From positions 75,259 through 139,258 of the forward strand of contig JADJYG010000010.1 in NCBI GenBank assembly GCA_016719895.1: 64,000 bases of DNA, written 5' to 3'. Shown piece by piece: positions 44,544 through 51,692 of the stretch. Position numbers and translations under genes: made by a program. Source of the DNA: Saprospirales bacterium. Lineage in GTDB: Bacteria > Bacteroidota > Bacteroidia > Chitinophagales > Saprospiraceae. Position 1 is the stretch's first letter. Each line of letters starts with the position of its first letter. A model generated the notes under the pieces. The model searched no databases. It was not told where the DNA came from and saw only the letters and a program-made list of their open reading frames with translations.

Positions 44544-46441
44544 TGCGCACGCCCGGTCTTAAACATGGAATAAAAACCTTGAACATACTTGGAATTTCAG
44601 CCTACTACCACGATGCCGCCGCCGCCATCCTGCTCGACGGGCGCCTGGTAGCTGCTGCACAGGAGGAGCGCTTTACGCGGAAAAAACACGACGCGTCTTT
44701 CCCTGCAAACGCCGTGCGTTTTTGCTTGCACGAGGCCGGCCTTACCATCGACCAACTCGACGCCGTAGCGTTTTACGACAAACCCCTGCTCAAGTTCGAA
44801 CGCCTGCTGGAAACCTATTATGCTTTTGCGCCCCGCGGGCTGCGCTCGTTTTTGGCGGGCATGCCGGTTTGGCTGCGCGAAAAAATGTTCTTGAAAAGGG
44901 CGCTTCGGGAAGAATTGGAAAAAATAATGCCGTACGACCGGCGCCGGCTGCGGCTCCTGTTCCCGGAACACCACCTCTCGCATGCTGCCAGCGCCTTTTA
45001 CCCCTCTGCTTTTGCGGAAGCCGCTATCCTCACGATCGACGGGGTAGGCGAATGGGCTACCGCCAGCATTTGCCACGGCAAAGGCAAGGACATTACCATC
45101 CTCAAAGAATTGCGCTTCCCACATTCCCTGGGGCTTTTATATTCGGCATTCACCTATTTCCTGGGCTTCCGGGTCAACTCCGGCGAATACAAACTCATGG
45201 GCCTGGCGCCTTACGGCAACCCGCGCGCGCCGGATATTGAACGGTATCTCCAGGTCATCCGTACCGAACTCACCGACCTGCGTCCCGATGGCTCGCTGTG
45301 GCTGAACCAACGTTACTTCGATTACGCCACCGGCCTGCGCATGGTGCGCGACGCCGACTGGGAACGCCTGTTCGGCTTTCCCAAACGCCGGCCCGAAGAC
45401 CCCCTCGAAGCCTGGCACTGCAACCTGGGCCTGGCCATCCAGCGTTTTACCGAAGAAGTGGTGCTCCGCATGGCACAAGAGGCCAGCCGGCTCACCGGCG
45501 TCCGGCAGTTGTGCCTGGCCGGTGGCGTGGCCCTCAATTGCGTAGCCAACGGCAAACTTCAGCAAGCCGGAATTTTTGACGATATTTTTATCCAGCCGGC
45601 AGCGGGCGACGCCGGCGGCGCCCCCGGAGCAGCCCTGGCGGCACACCATATCTTTTTTCAAAAAAAACGGCCCACCCCGGTCCAGCCTGACAGCATGTGG
45701 GGGAGTTATTTGGGACCCGAATACGGCGATCTGGATGTGCAACGCGTAGCGCGAAAATACCAGGCGCCGTGTCATCTTTTTGAAAACTACGACGAACTGG
45801 CGCGGGAAACGGCGGCACTGCTGGCTTCCGGCCATGTCGTCGGCTGGGTACAGGGGCGCATGGAATTTGGCCCCCGCGCCTTGGGCAACCGAAGCATTTT
45901 GGGCGACCCGCGAAACGCCGAAATGCAAAAAAAACTCAACCTCAAGATCAAATACCGCGAAAGCTTCCGGCCGTTCGCCCCCTCCGTACAGGCCGAACGC
46001 GTGGCCGAATACTTTGATTACCAGGGCATTTCACCCTATATGCTGCTGGTGCACCCGGTGCGCGCCGAGCGCCGGCTGCCTTTGCCCCCGGATTATGACA
46101 AGCTGCCGGTGCGCGATAAACTTTACCACCTGCGTTCCGACTTGCCCTCGATTACGCATATCGACTTCTCGGCGCGCATCCAAACCGTGCACCGCGAAAC
46201 AAATCCCCGCTACTGGACGCTGATCGAGCATTTCCGCCAGCAAACCGGCATTGCAGTGCTCGTCAACACCAGCTTCAATGTGCGCGGCGAACCCATCGTA
46301 TGCAGCCCCGAAGACGCCTACCGCTGTTTTATGCGCACAGAAATGGACTACCTGGTCGTCGGAAATTTTCTCTTTGATAAAAAACACCAGCCCGAATGGA
46401 AGGAAAAAGACGGCTGGAAAGAGGAATTTGTACTGGATTAG
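44540..46441 (+). CDS. Carbamoyltransferase (NodU/CmcH/TobZ family)
   Basis: A 633-aa O-carbamoyltransferase that moves carbamoyl from carbamoyl phosphate via carbamoyl-AMP. The N-terminal Kae1-like domain begins ILGISAYYHDAAAAILLDG and AAQEERFTRKKHD, with the metal His pair in FPEHHLSHAASAFYPS and TIDGVGEWATASI. The C-terminal YrdC-like domain contains GWVQGRMEFGPRALGNRSILGDPR and VLVNTSFNVRGEPIV. Length matches the family. It forms a cassette with an upstream SGNH hydrolase (4-bp overlap) and downstream DUF5989 and SxtJ genes. The acceptor molecule is unknown. Confidence 0.92.
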   Translation: MMRTPGLKHGIKTLNILGISAYYHDAAAAILLDGRLVAAAQEERFTRKKHDASFPANAVRFCLHEAGLTIDQLDAVAFYDKPLLKFERLLETYYAFAPRGLRSFLAGMPVWLREKMFLKRALREELEKIMPYDRRRLRLLFPEHHLSHAASAFYPSAFAEAAILTIDGVGEWATASICHGKGKDITILKELRFPHSLGLLYSAFTYFLGFRVNSGEYKLMGLAPYGNPRAPDIERYLQVIRTELTDLRPDGSLWLNQRYFDYATGLRMVRDADWERLFGFPKRRPEDPLEAWHCNLGLAIQRFTEEVVLRMAQEASRLTGVRQLCLAGGVALNCVANGKLQQAGIFDDIFIQPAAGDAGGAPGAALAAHHIFFQKKRPTPVQPDSMWGSYLGPEYGDLDVQRVARKYQAPCHLFENYDELARETAALLASGHVVGWVQGRMEFGPRALGNRSILGDPRNAEMQKKLNLKIKYRESFRPFAPSVQAERVAEYFDYQGISPYMLLVHPVRAERRLPLPPDYDKLPVRDKLYHLRSDLPSITHIDFSARIQTVHRETNPRYWTLIEHFRQQTGIAVLVNTSFNVRGEPIVCSPEDAYRCFMRTEMDYLVVGNFLFDKKHQPEWKEKDGWKEEFVLD

Positions 46442-46442
46442 C

Positions 46443-46627
46443 GACGGTGGACGGTGGACCCCGAGTCCTCGGGGGTAGACGGTTTCACATGGCGCCGTAT
46501 GGCGCCATGGCATAAGTATCCGCAATCAGAGAACAGAAATTTATTTGTAAACGCGCCAAACCTGTAAATTTGCCCCGTCTACCCCCGAGGACTCGGGGTC
46601 TACCGTCTACCGTCTACCGTCTACCGT
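46443..46627. repeat. Long inverted repeat with tandem CTACCGT units
   Basis: Arms 46443-46482 and 46575-46614 (40 nt) are reverse complements at 38 of 40 positions. Inside the arms is a smaller palindrome CCCCGAGTCCTCGGGG-like. Four tandem CTACCGT units follow (46600-46627), ending 5 bp before the DUF5989 ATG. The 92-bp loop holds a promoter. Confidence 0.85.
46544..46572 (+). promoter_or_regulatory. Internal promoter of the DUF5989-SxtJ pair
   Basis: TTTG (46544-46547), 17 bp spacer, TAAATTTG (46565-46572): both -33 and -7 match the Bacteroidota consensus. The start site would fall inside the right arm of the inverted repeat, so the leader lacks the left arm, while read-through from the carbamoyltransferase gene would fold into a long hairpin. 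Confidence 0.6.
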
Positions 46628-46632
46628 AAAAA

Positions 46633-46782
46633 ATGGAATTCCTACGCGAACTGTTTCAATTCATGAAAGCCCGGAAAAAATGGTGGCTGGCGCCGGTCGT
46701 CATCGTTTTGCTGCTGCTGGGCGTATTGCTGGTCATTGGCGGCGGCAGTGCGATTGCGCCGTTTATTTACACCCTTTTCTGA
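46633..46782 (+). CDS. DUF5989 family small membrane protein
   Basis: A 49-aa protein: MEFLRELFQFMKARKKWW then one hydrophobic helix (APVVIVLLLLGVLLVIGG) and a short tail GSAIAPFIYTLF. This matches the DUF5989 family, which is repeatedly found between carbamoyltransferase and SxtJ genes. Its TGA overlaps the following ATG by one base. It is probably a single-pass partner of the SxtJ protein. Function unknown. Confidence 0.85.
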   Translation: MEFLRELFQFMKARKKWWLAPVVIVLLLLGVLLVIGGGSAIAPFIYTLF

Positions 46783-47150
46783 TGGAAAACCGCGCTTTAT
46801 CGCTGCAAACGGTCATCGTCATTGTGGCAGGTTTGCTGGCTTTGTTTTTATGGCTGGGCAATCCCTGGTTGTTGCGCAGCGCATTGGCGGTGGCGCTCGC
46901 CGGGGTTTTTTCGCCCTGGTTAACGGCAAAAATTCACGCGGGCTGGATGTTGCTGGCGCAGGGGCTGGGCTGGCTGAACGGCCGGGTTCTACTCTCCGTG
47001 GTATTTTTTATCGTTCTGACGCCCATCGCCTGGCTGGCGCGCAGGTTCGGCTCGTCTTCTTTTTTGCTGCGCAAAAAGCAAAAGGAAGAGAGTTATTATG
47101 CAGAGCGCAATCACACGTATGCGCCGGAGGATTTGGAAAATACCTGGTAA
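46782..47150 (+). CDS. SxtJ-like membrane protein
   Basis: A 122-aa protein with two to four hydrophobic segments (TVIVIVAGLLALFLWLG, LLRSALAVALAGVF, GRVLLSVVFFIVLTPIAWLARRF) and a charged tail ending DLENTW. It matches the SxtJ family named from the saxitoxin cluster, whose function is not known. It overlaps the DUF5989 gene by one base. It is convergent with the Uma2 gene; only 1 bp separates the stops. Likely forms a membrane complex with DUF5989 that supports the carbamoyltransferase. Confidence 0.8.
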   Translation: MENRALSLQTVIVIVAGLLALFLWLGNPWLLRSALAVALAGVFSPWLTAKIHAGWMLLAQGLGWLNGRVLLSVVFFIVLTPIAWLARRFGSSSFLLRKKQKEESYYAERNHTYAPEDLENTW

Positions 47151-47151
47151 G

Positions 47152-47727
47152 TTATACAGGCATTTTTAAGCGCTCATAGACGGCTTTTAACGGAAATTCC
47201 AGTTCGAAACGGGACAACCGGATCACGTCGCCCGGCTCTGTGAAATATTGGGTTTCCCAGCGATTGTCTTCTCCCCGGATATGCAGTTCCACGAGCATTT
47301 CATCCGGATCGGCCACCAGATAGTACCATAGAGAAGGGATGTCGAAGGATTCCTTGTGTTTTTTGATCCGGTCGCGCTGGCCAGACTGATCGGAGGCTAC
47401 CTCGGCCATCAAAACAGGGTGTTTTACGATATAATCGTGTTCCTTATCCACGATTGGCGCGACAACCAGATCAGGGTAGCGGTAGATGCCGCCGGGCACT
47501 ACTTGTGCTTTAATATCATGATCAAAAATTTGAAAACCCTTTTCGTAAAGAGGAACATCAAGTTGTCTTTTGATATTTCCGGCTATGATATTAGCGCGTT
47601 TTGCTTCTCCAGCCATAGGGATAAGTTTTCCAAAGTAATATTCATGGCGGACTTCGGCTGTTTTTTCAAATTCCAGCCATTCTTCTACCGTATATAATTT
47701 TCCCGTTGTGCCCGGCGCAGTGGTCAT
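47152..47727 (-). CDS. Uma2 family PD-(D/E)XK nuclease-like protein
   Basis: A 191-aa Uma2 (DUF820) protein. Family motifs are YTVEEWLEFEKTAEVRHEYYFGKLIPMAG, the core YRYPDLVVAPIV (PDLVV Asp), and HPVLMAEVASDQSGQRDRIKKHKES (E-x-x-S/K-like catalytic region). Members occur in many copies in some genomes and are often linked to mobile regions; their function is unknown. Here it lies beside a large gene-free palindromic stretch. Confidence 0.9.
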   Translation of the reverse strand: MTTAPGTTGKLYTVEEWLEFEKTAEVRHEYYFGKLIPMAGEAKRANIIAGNIKRQLDVPLYEKGFQIFDHDIKAQVVPGGIYRYPDLVVAPIVDKEHDYIVKHPVLMAEVASDQSGQRDRIKKHKESFDIPSLWYYLVADPDEMLVELHIRGEDNRWETQYFTEPGDVIRLSRFELEFPLKAVYERLKMPV

Positions 47728-47754
47728 ATGTTATTGAATTTTGTACAAAAACAA

Positions 47755-48557
47755 CCTCTAATCTCGACTTTAGCCAAATGGAAAGGTGAAAATGCAGATA
47801 ATGTCTATCACTATGCAGTTTGCCAGCAAGGCAGACAAGTTTTGGAATTAATTAACGTGAGTTTTGGATAGGTCATGGCCTCGGAGAGGCCTAACGTTGG
47901 TAGAATCAATCATTACACGATTACGGGGCCTCTCTACCGCCGAGCGTGCGCTGTGCATATTGCCGGCCGCGAGTCGACCCCGCCCCTCTCCCGAGGCCTC
48001 GGGACTCCCGATTACCCACATTTTGAAGAAAATTTTCTTTATAAGATGATATGTGCCAGACCCTGAAGGGGTCGAATTTGAATAGCCCCGCATGAAATGC
48101 GGGGGGGAATACGACGCGACACAACCGCGGAGCGGTTGAATATCCGGCATGCTTCCGGATCAAATTCAACCGCTCCGCGGTTGTAAAACGGTTTGCCCTT
48201 CAACCCCGCATTTCATGCGGGGCTATTCAAATTCGACCCCTTCAGGGTCTGGTGGATACTGACATGTTAAGAAAAGAACATCAACTTGTGGGTAATCGGG
48301 AGTCCCGAGGCCTCGGGAGAGGGGCGGGGGGGTTGACTCGCGAAGCCCTTTATGCGAAGCCGAGGCTCGGCGGTACCGAGGCCATGACCTATCCAAAACT
48401 CACGTTAATTATGAATATCTCGCTAAAAACGGGATGTTCATAATTTCAAAAATCGGTAATTTCAAAAATAGAGTGATTTGCATAACCCAAAAATCACCTT
48501 CCTGATGCGCAATGAGCACTTTTTTAAGCGTTTCAAATGGCTAAAGTCGAGCTTAGG
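47755..48557. repeat. Concentric multi-arm palindrome, about 800 bp, no gene
   Basis: Nested perfect inverted repeats share one centre near 48151-48153 or close to it. Pairs are 48142-48147/48155-48160 (6 bp), 48121-48141/48164-48184 (21 bp), 48056-48104/48204-48252 (49 bp), 47980-48020/48287-48327 (41 bp) and 47850-47884/48376-48410 (35 bp). An outer 14-bp arm is at 47763-47776/48538-48551 inside a looser match. The left side has about 42 extra bases near 47885-47927. Short frames through it are shadows of the symmetry. The whole gap 47728-48595 has no credible gene. Confidence 0.9.
48473..48497. repeat. Small hairpin GTGATTT/AAATCAC
   Basis: GTGATTT (48473-48479) pairs with AAATCAC (48491-48497) in the right flank of the large palindrome. 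A direct repeat AATTTCAAAAAT lies just before it (twice between 48441 and 48470). Confidence 0.55.
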
Positions 48558-48595
48558 TGGATAATCCCAACCCTCCCTCGAAGAGCGGAAAACGT

Positions 48596-50587
48596 TCAGT
48601 AAGCCATCAACCGCGTCAACTGTTCTTTCATGCGCTCCAGCGGGAAAAAGTTTTGCTCCAGCGGAATCGCAAAGGGCACGGGCGTGTCGAGGCTGGCGGC
48701 GCGCAGCACCGGCGCGTCGAGGTGTTCAAACAAATGTTCGGAAATCCAGGCGGCAATTTCACCGCCGATGCCCCCGAAGAGCGTGTCTTCGTGCAGGATC
48801 AAAACGCGGTTGGTGCGTTTTACGGTAGCCGATATGGCATCGTAATCGAGTGGTACCAGGCTGCGCAGATCAACGATATCAGCGTCGAGTTGCAGCTCGG
48901 AGGCCGCCAGTGCCGCCCAGCGGACCCCCATACCGTAGGTAATTATGCTGACCTGGTTCCCTTGCCGTACCTGGCGCGCTTTACCAATTGGCGTGGTGTA
49001 AAACCCTTCCGGTACCGGCCCGTTTTCACTCCGGTACAAGGCTTTGTGTTCGAAAAACAGCACCGGGTTGGGGTCTTCAAAGGCTGCCAGGAGCAATCCC
49101 TTGGCATCCTCCGGGGTACTGGGAAACACCACTTTAAGTCCGGGCACGTGGGTAAACCAGGCTTCGTTGGACTGCGAGTGGAACGGGCCGGCGCCGGCGC
49201 CGCCACCGGTGGGCATCCGCACTACCACGTCGGCCTGCCGACCCCAGCGCCAGTGGAGTTTAGCCAGGTTGTTGACGATTTGGTTGAACCCGCAGGTCAC
49301 GAAATCGGCAAACTGCATTTCAATCATACTTTTCATGCCTTTCAGGCTCAAGCCCAGGCCGATACCGACAATAGCGCTTTCGCACAGGGGCGTGTTGCGC
49401 ACCCGTTCTTTTCCAAAATCATCCACAAACCCCTGGGTGATCTTGAAAACGCCGCCATATTCGGCAATATCCTGTCCCATCAGTACCAGTTGCGGATGCC
49501 GCTGCATGGCTTCGCGCAGCCCCTCCGTGATGGCGTCTATAAACCGCAGGTCGCGGGCAGGCCCCGACGGCCCTTCGGCGGCAGGCGCCGGCGCGTACAC
49601 ATCCTGTAATTCTTCGGCGGTATCGGGCGCCGGTTCGGGTTCATGGAACATCACCTCGACGGCCCGGAGGATTTCTTTTTTAAAGCGCTCGCGCAGTTCC
49701 GCCGCTGCCGGCCTGGTGAGCAGGCCTTGTTCCAGCAACCATTGTTCGTAGTTGTCCAGGGGGTCTTTTTTCGCCCAGGCATCCATCAGGGCTTTCGGTA
49801 CGTATTTGGTGCCGCTGGCCTCTTCATGGCCGCGCATGCGGAAGGTGCGGCATTCGAGCAGGAACGGTTCGGGATTTTCGCGCAATTCTGCGGCGATTTG
49901 CCGGATGGCTGCGTATACTTCCAGGATGTTGTTGCCATCTATTTGGGCGCTGCGCATCCCATAGCCGGCCGCGCGGTCGGTCAGATTTTCGCAGGCGTAT
50001 TGTTCGTTGGCAGTGGTGCTGAGGCCGTACCCGTTGTTTTCGATAATAAAAATAACCGGTAGTTTCCATACCGCCGCCACGTTGAGCGCTTCATGGAATT
50101 CGCCCTGACTTGTGGCGCCTTCACCGGTAAACGCCAGCGATACCCGGTTTTCGCGCTGCATCTTATGCGCCAGCGCAACGCCGGCCGCCAGCGATAACTG
50201 CGGCCCCAGGTGCGAAATCATGCCTACGATATGGTGTTCCATGGCCCCAAAGTGAAAAGAGCGGTCGCGTCCTTTGGTATAGCCCAGGCGTTTGCCTTGC
50301 CATTGGCAAAACAAGCGGTCCAGCGGAATATCGCGGGCGGTGAATACCCCCAGGTTGCGGTGCATGGTAAAAATGAACTCCTCGGGCAGCAATGCGCAAG
50401 CTGCCCCTACGGCAATAGCCTCCTGGCCGATGCCGCTGAACCACTTGCTGATCCGGCCTTGCCGGAGCAGGTTCAGCATTTTCTCCTCGATCAGGCGCGG
50501 CTTCAACAGCTGCTCGTACAAATGGAGCAGGGTTTCTTTTTTAAAGCCTTTTTTGTTGAATCTGATGGCTTCCGTAGTGGTAGGCAT
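48596..50587 (-). CDS. 2-oxoacid dehydrogenase E1, alpha and beta fused
   Basis: A 663-aa thiamine-diphosphate enzyme. The alpha part (residues 1-320) carries the ThDP motif GEGATSQGEFHEALNVAAVWKLPVIFIIENN and the phosphorylation-loop-like YGMRSAQIDGNN. The beta part (residues 345-663) has MGQDIAEYGGVFKITQGF, NTPLCESAIVGIGLGL, FADFVTCGFNQIVNNLAK and PTGGGAGAGPFHSQSNEAW. The fusion order alpha-linker-beta matches the 2-oxoisovalerate/branched-chain type common in Bacteroidota. It catalyses oxidative decarboxylation with separate E2 and E3 proteins, which are not in this window. Confidence 0.9.
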   Translation of the reverse strand: MPTTTEAIRFNKKGFKKETLLHLYEQLLKPRLIEEKMLNLLRQGRISKWFSGIGQEAIAVGAACALLPEEFIFTMHRNLGVFTARDIPLDRLFCQWQGKRLGYTKGRDRSFHFGAMEHHIVGMISHLGPQLSLAAGVALAHKMQRENRVSLAFTGEGATSQGEFHEALNVAAVWKLPVIFIIENNGYGLSTTANEQYACENLTDRAAGYGMRSAQIDGNNILEVYAAIRQIAAELRENPEPFLLECRTFRMRGHEEASGTKYVPKALMDAWAKKDPLDNYEQWLLEQGLLTRPAAAELRERFKKEILRAVEVMFHEPEPAPDTAEELQDVYAPAPAAEGPSGPARDLRFIDAITEGLREAMQRHPQLVLMGQDIAEYGGVFKITQGFVDDFGKERVRNTPLCESAIVGIGLGLSLKGMKSMIEMQFADFVTCGFNQIVNNLAKLHWRWGRQADVVVRMPTGGGAGAGPFHSQSNEAWFTHVPGLKVVFPSTPEDAKGLLLAAFEDPNPVLFFEHKALYRSENGPVPEGFYTTPIGKARQVRQGNQVSIITYGMGVRWAALAASELQLDADIVDLRSLVPLDYDAISATVKRTNRVLILHEDTLFGGIGGEIAAWISEHLFEHLDAPVLRAASLDTPVPFAIPLEQNFFPLERMKEQLTRLMAY

Positions 50588-50690
50588 GTCGTATGGTGTC
50601 CTGGTGGCGTTATGGACGCCCGCTGCTGGCAGGCGGCGCCATCAAAACGGCGCAAAAGTCGGGGTTTTAAAGGAAATGCAGCACACAAAA

Positions 50691-50720
50691 AAAGCGCGTC
50701 GAGGCAAGCTCGACGCACTT
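50691..50720 (-). terminator. Terminator of the FN3 lipoprotein gene
   Basis: GCGTCGAG (50696-50703) pairs with CTCGACGC (50709-50716), extended by AAAG/CTTT beyond a mismatch. The A-run on the left gives a T-tract on the minus strand. It lies about 80 bp after the stop at 50800 and resembles the hairpin at 51415-51448. Confidence 0.75.
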
Positions 50721-50799
50721 TGTTTATTGGTTAATAAGCTGCTCAGTTATGCTTGTTTTAGGTTTAATGGGGCCGGTTCGAAATGAAGGGTAGCCAAGT

Positions 50800-51276
50800 C
50801 TATTGTATTTCCAGCCCGTATTTATCGTGGCGGGTTTTTGTGCTTTTAACCGGAGGGTCGCCGTGCAGGATATCAGCGGTATAAAACACCCGGATGTCCG
50901 ATTGGGCCGTGCCCCCATTGCCGCAGACCGTCGTTACGCGGTATTCATACCGGGTATTCGGGGTGAGGCGGGTAATGGCGATGCTGCTGCTTTCCGTGGT
51001 TTCCAGGAAAAGAAAATCGTCGAACGCATCGCCGGTGTAAAAACTGCTGGCAACCTCGATCCGGTATGCAAGGGCCTCCGGCATGGAAGTCCATTGAATT
51101 TCAACGGATTGATCGGTGGCATTATGTGCGTTCAGTTCGAACGGCGGCAAGCAACCGCAGCGATCGGCGGCAGCCGTAGCTACCAGCGCGTCTTCAAAGC
51201 CGGTTGTTGCTTCCTTTTGGCAGGCCGTCATCAACAGAGCGAGGCCGAAGGCGGAAAAAATCAGGTGCGTTTTCAT
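50800..51276 (-). CDS. Fibronectin type III lipoprotein
   Basis: A 158-aa lipoprotein. The signal MKTHLIFSAFGLALLMTAC ends in a lipobox (MTAC). One FN3 domain follows (residues 45-135: LPPFELNAHNATDQSVEIQW, ALAYRIEVASSFYTG, ITRLTPNTRYEYRVTTVCGNG). No catalytic domain. It is probably on the outer-membrane surface. Its promoter has the LytTR-like paired sites at 51345-51376 and a -7 CACCTTTG at 51314-51307, the same layout as two nearby promoters, so it is likely a target of the adjacent two-component system. Confidence 0.8.
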   Translation of the reverse strand: MKTHLIFSAFGLALLMTACQKEATTGFEDALVATAAADRCGCLPPFELNAHNATDQSVEIQWTSMPEALAYRIEVASSFYTGDAFDDFLFLETTESSSIAITRLTPNTRYEYRVTTVCGNGGTAQSDIRVFYTADILHGDPPVKSTKTRHDKYGLEIQ

Positions 51277-51306
51277 GGCAACGAGTTTTTAGGTAATGAT
51301 CTGTCA

Positions 51307-51376
51307 CAAAGGTGTGGGCTGTAATGCCCGGCAACAAGCGCGGTTTTGTGAACGGCGGGTAACGGTTTGCCATCGG
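51307..51376 (-). promoter_or_regulatory. LytTR-type promoter A (FN3 lipoprotein)
   Basis: Two half-sites TTTGTGAACGG (51345-51355) and TTTGCCATCGG (51366-51376) lie 21 bp apart. A 30-bp gap separates them from CAAAGGTG (51307-51314), read on the minus strand as the -7 box CACCTTTG. Expected start near 51300. The half-sites are degenerate compared with promoters B and C but keep the same spacing. Confidence 0.65.
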
Positions 51377-51414
51377 CGGAGGCTGAAACCGCGTGAAAAA
51401 CAGCCAGGCACAAT

Positions 51415-51547
51415 GAAAAAAGCGCGACAAGGTTGCCTCGTCGCGCTTGGTGCAAGTTATGTATCCTCCTACTTTTCATTTGGTTGCCGTTTGGACGGCC
51501 CTGGTTTTTGCGGGAGATGCTTATGTATATTTTTGTTTTCCGGAAGT
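51415..51547 (-). ncRNA. Putative small RNA from promoter B to its own terminator
   Basis: From the expected start (about 51547) leftward the transcript runs about 130 nt into a hairpin AAGCGCGACAAGG/CCTCGTCGCGCTT (51420-51432/51436-51448) with a T-tract on the minus strand. It contains a smaller hairpin GCCGT-CCAA-ACGGC. The only frame inside (68 codons from 51478) crosses the terminator and promoter A, so it is not a credible gene. The terminator resembles the one at 50691-50720. No homology claim is made. Confidence 0.45.
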
Positions 51548-51553
51548 ATGAGG

Positions 51554-51623
51554 CAAAGGTGCGCCCGGCGCCATGGGCGCGCAACACGGCTTTTGCCAAC
51601 GGCCGGGTACAGTTTGCCAACGG
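51554..51623 (-). promoter_or_regulatory. LytTR-type promoter B (no gene, faces a hairpin)
   Basis: TTTGCCAACGG occurs at 51592-51602 and 51613-51623, 21 bp apart. Exactly 30 bp away is CAAAGGTG (51554-51561), minus-strand -7 CACCTTTG. Read on the minus strand the half-sites give ACCGTTGGC and GCCGTTGGC, fitting the known LytTR 9-mer pattern at 9 and 8 positions. The promoter points away from the sensor kinase gene. Confidence 0.75.
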
Positions 51624-51692
51624 TCGTTTTGGACTTTTGTAATCGGGTACGGGTTGCCAAAAGGATTGTACTTTTACCGCGTGGTCCATCGA

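Noticed and set aside
46443..46627. CRISPR-like array from the CTACCGT units
   Set aside because: Units are 7 bp, contiguous and without spacers; no cas genes nearby.
47848..48443. Several 60-100 codon frames on both strands in the palindromic stretch
   Set aside because: They come from the inverted symmetry: mirrored arms produce mirrored frames. No start signals or domains.
51273..51478. 68-codon minus-strand frame between the FN3 lipoprotein and the kinase, with a hydrophobic stretch
   Set aside because: It passes through a terminator hairpin and promoter A, and no conserved motif is seen; the small-RNA reading explains the region better.
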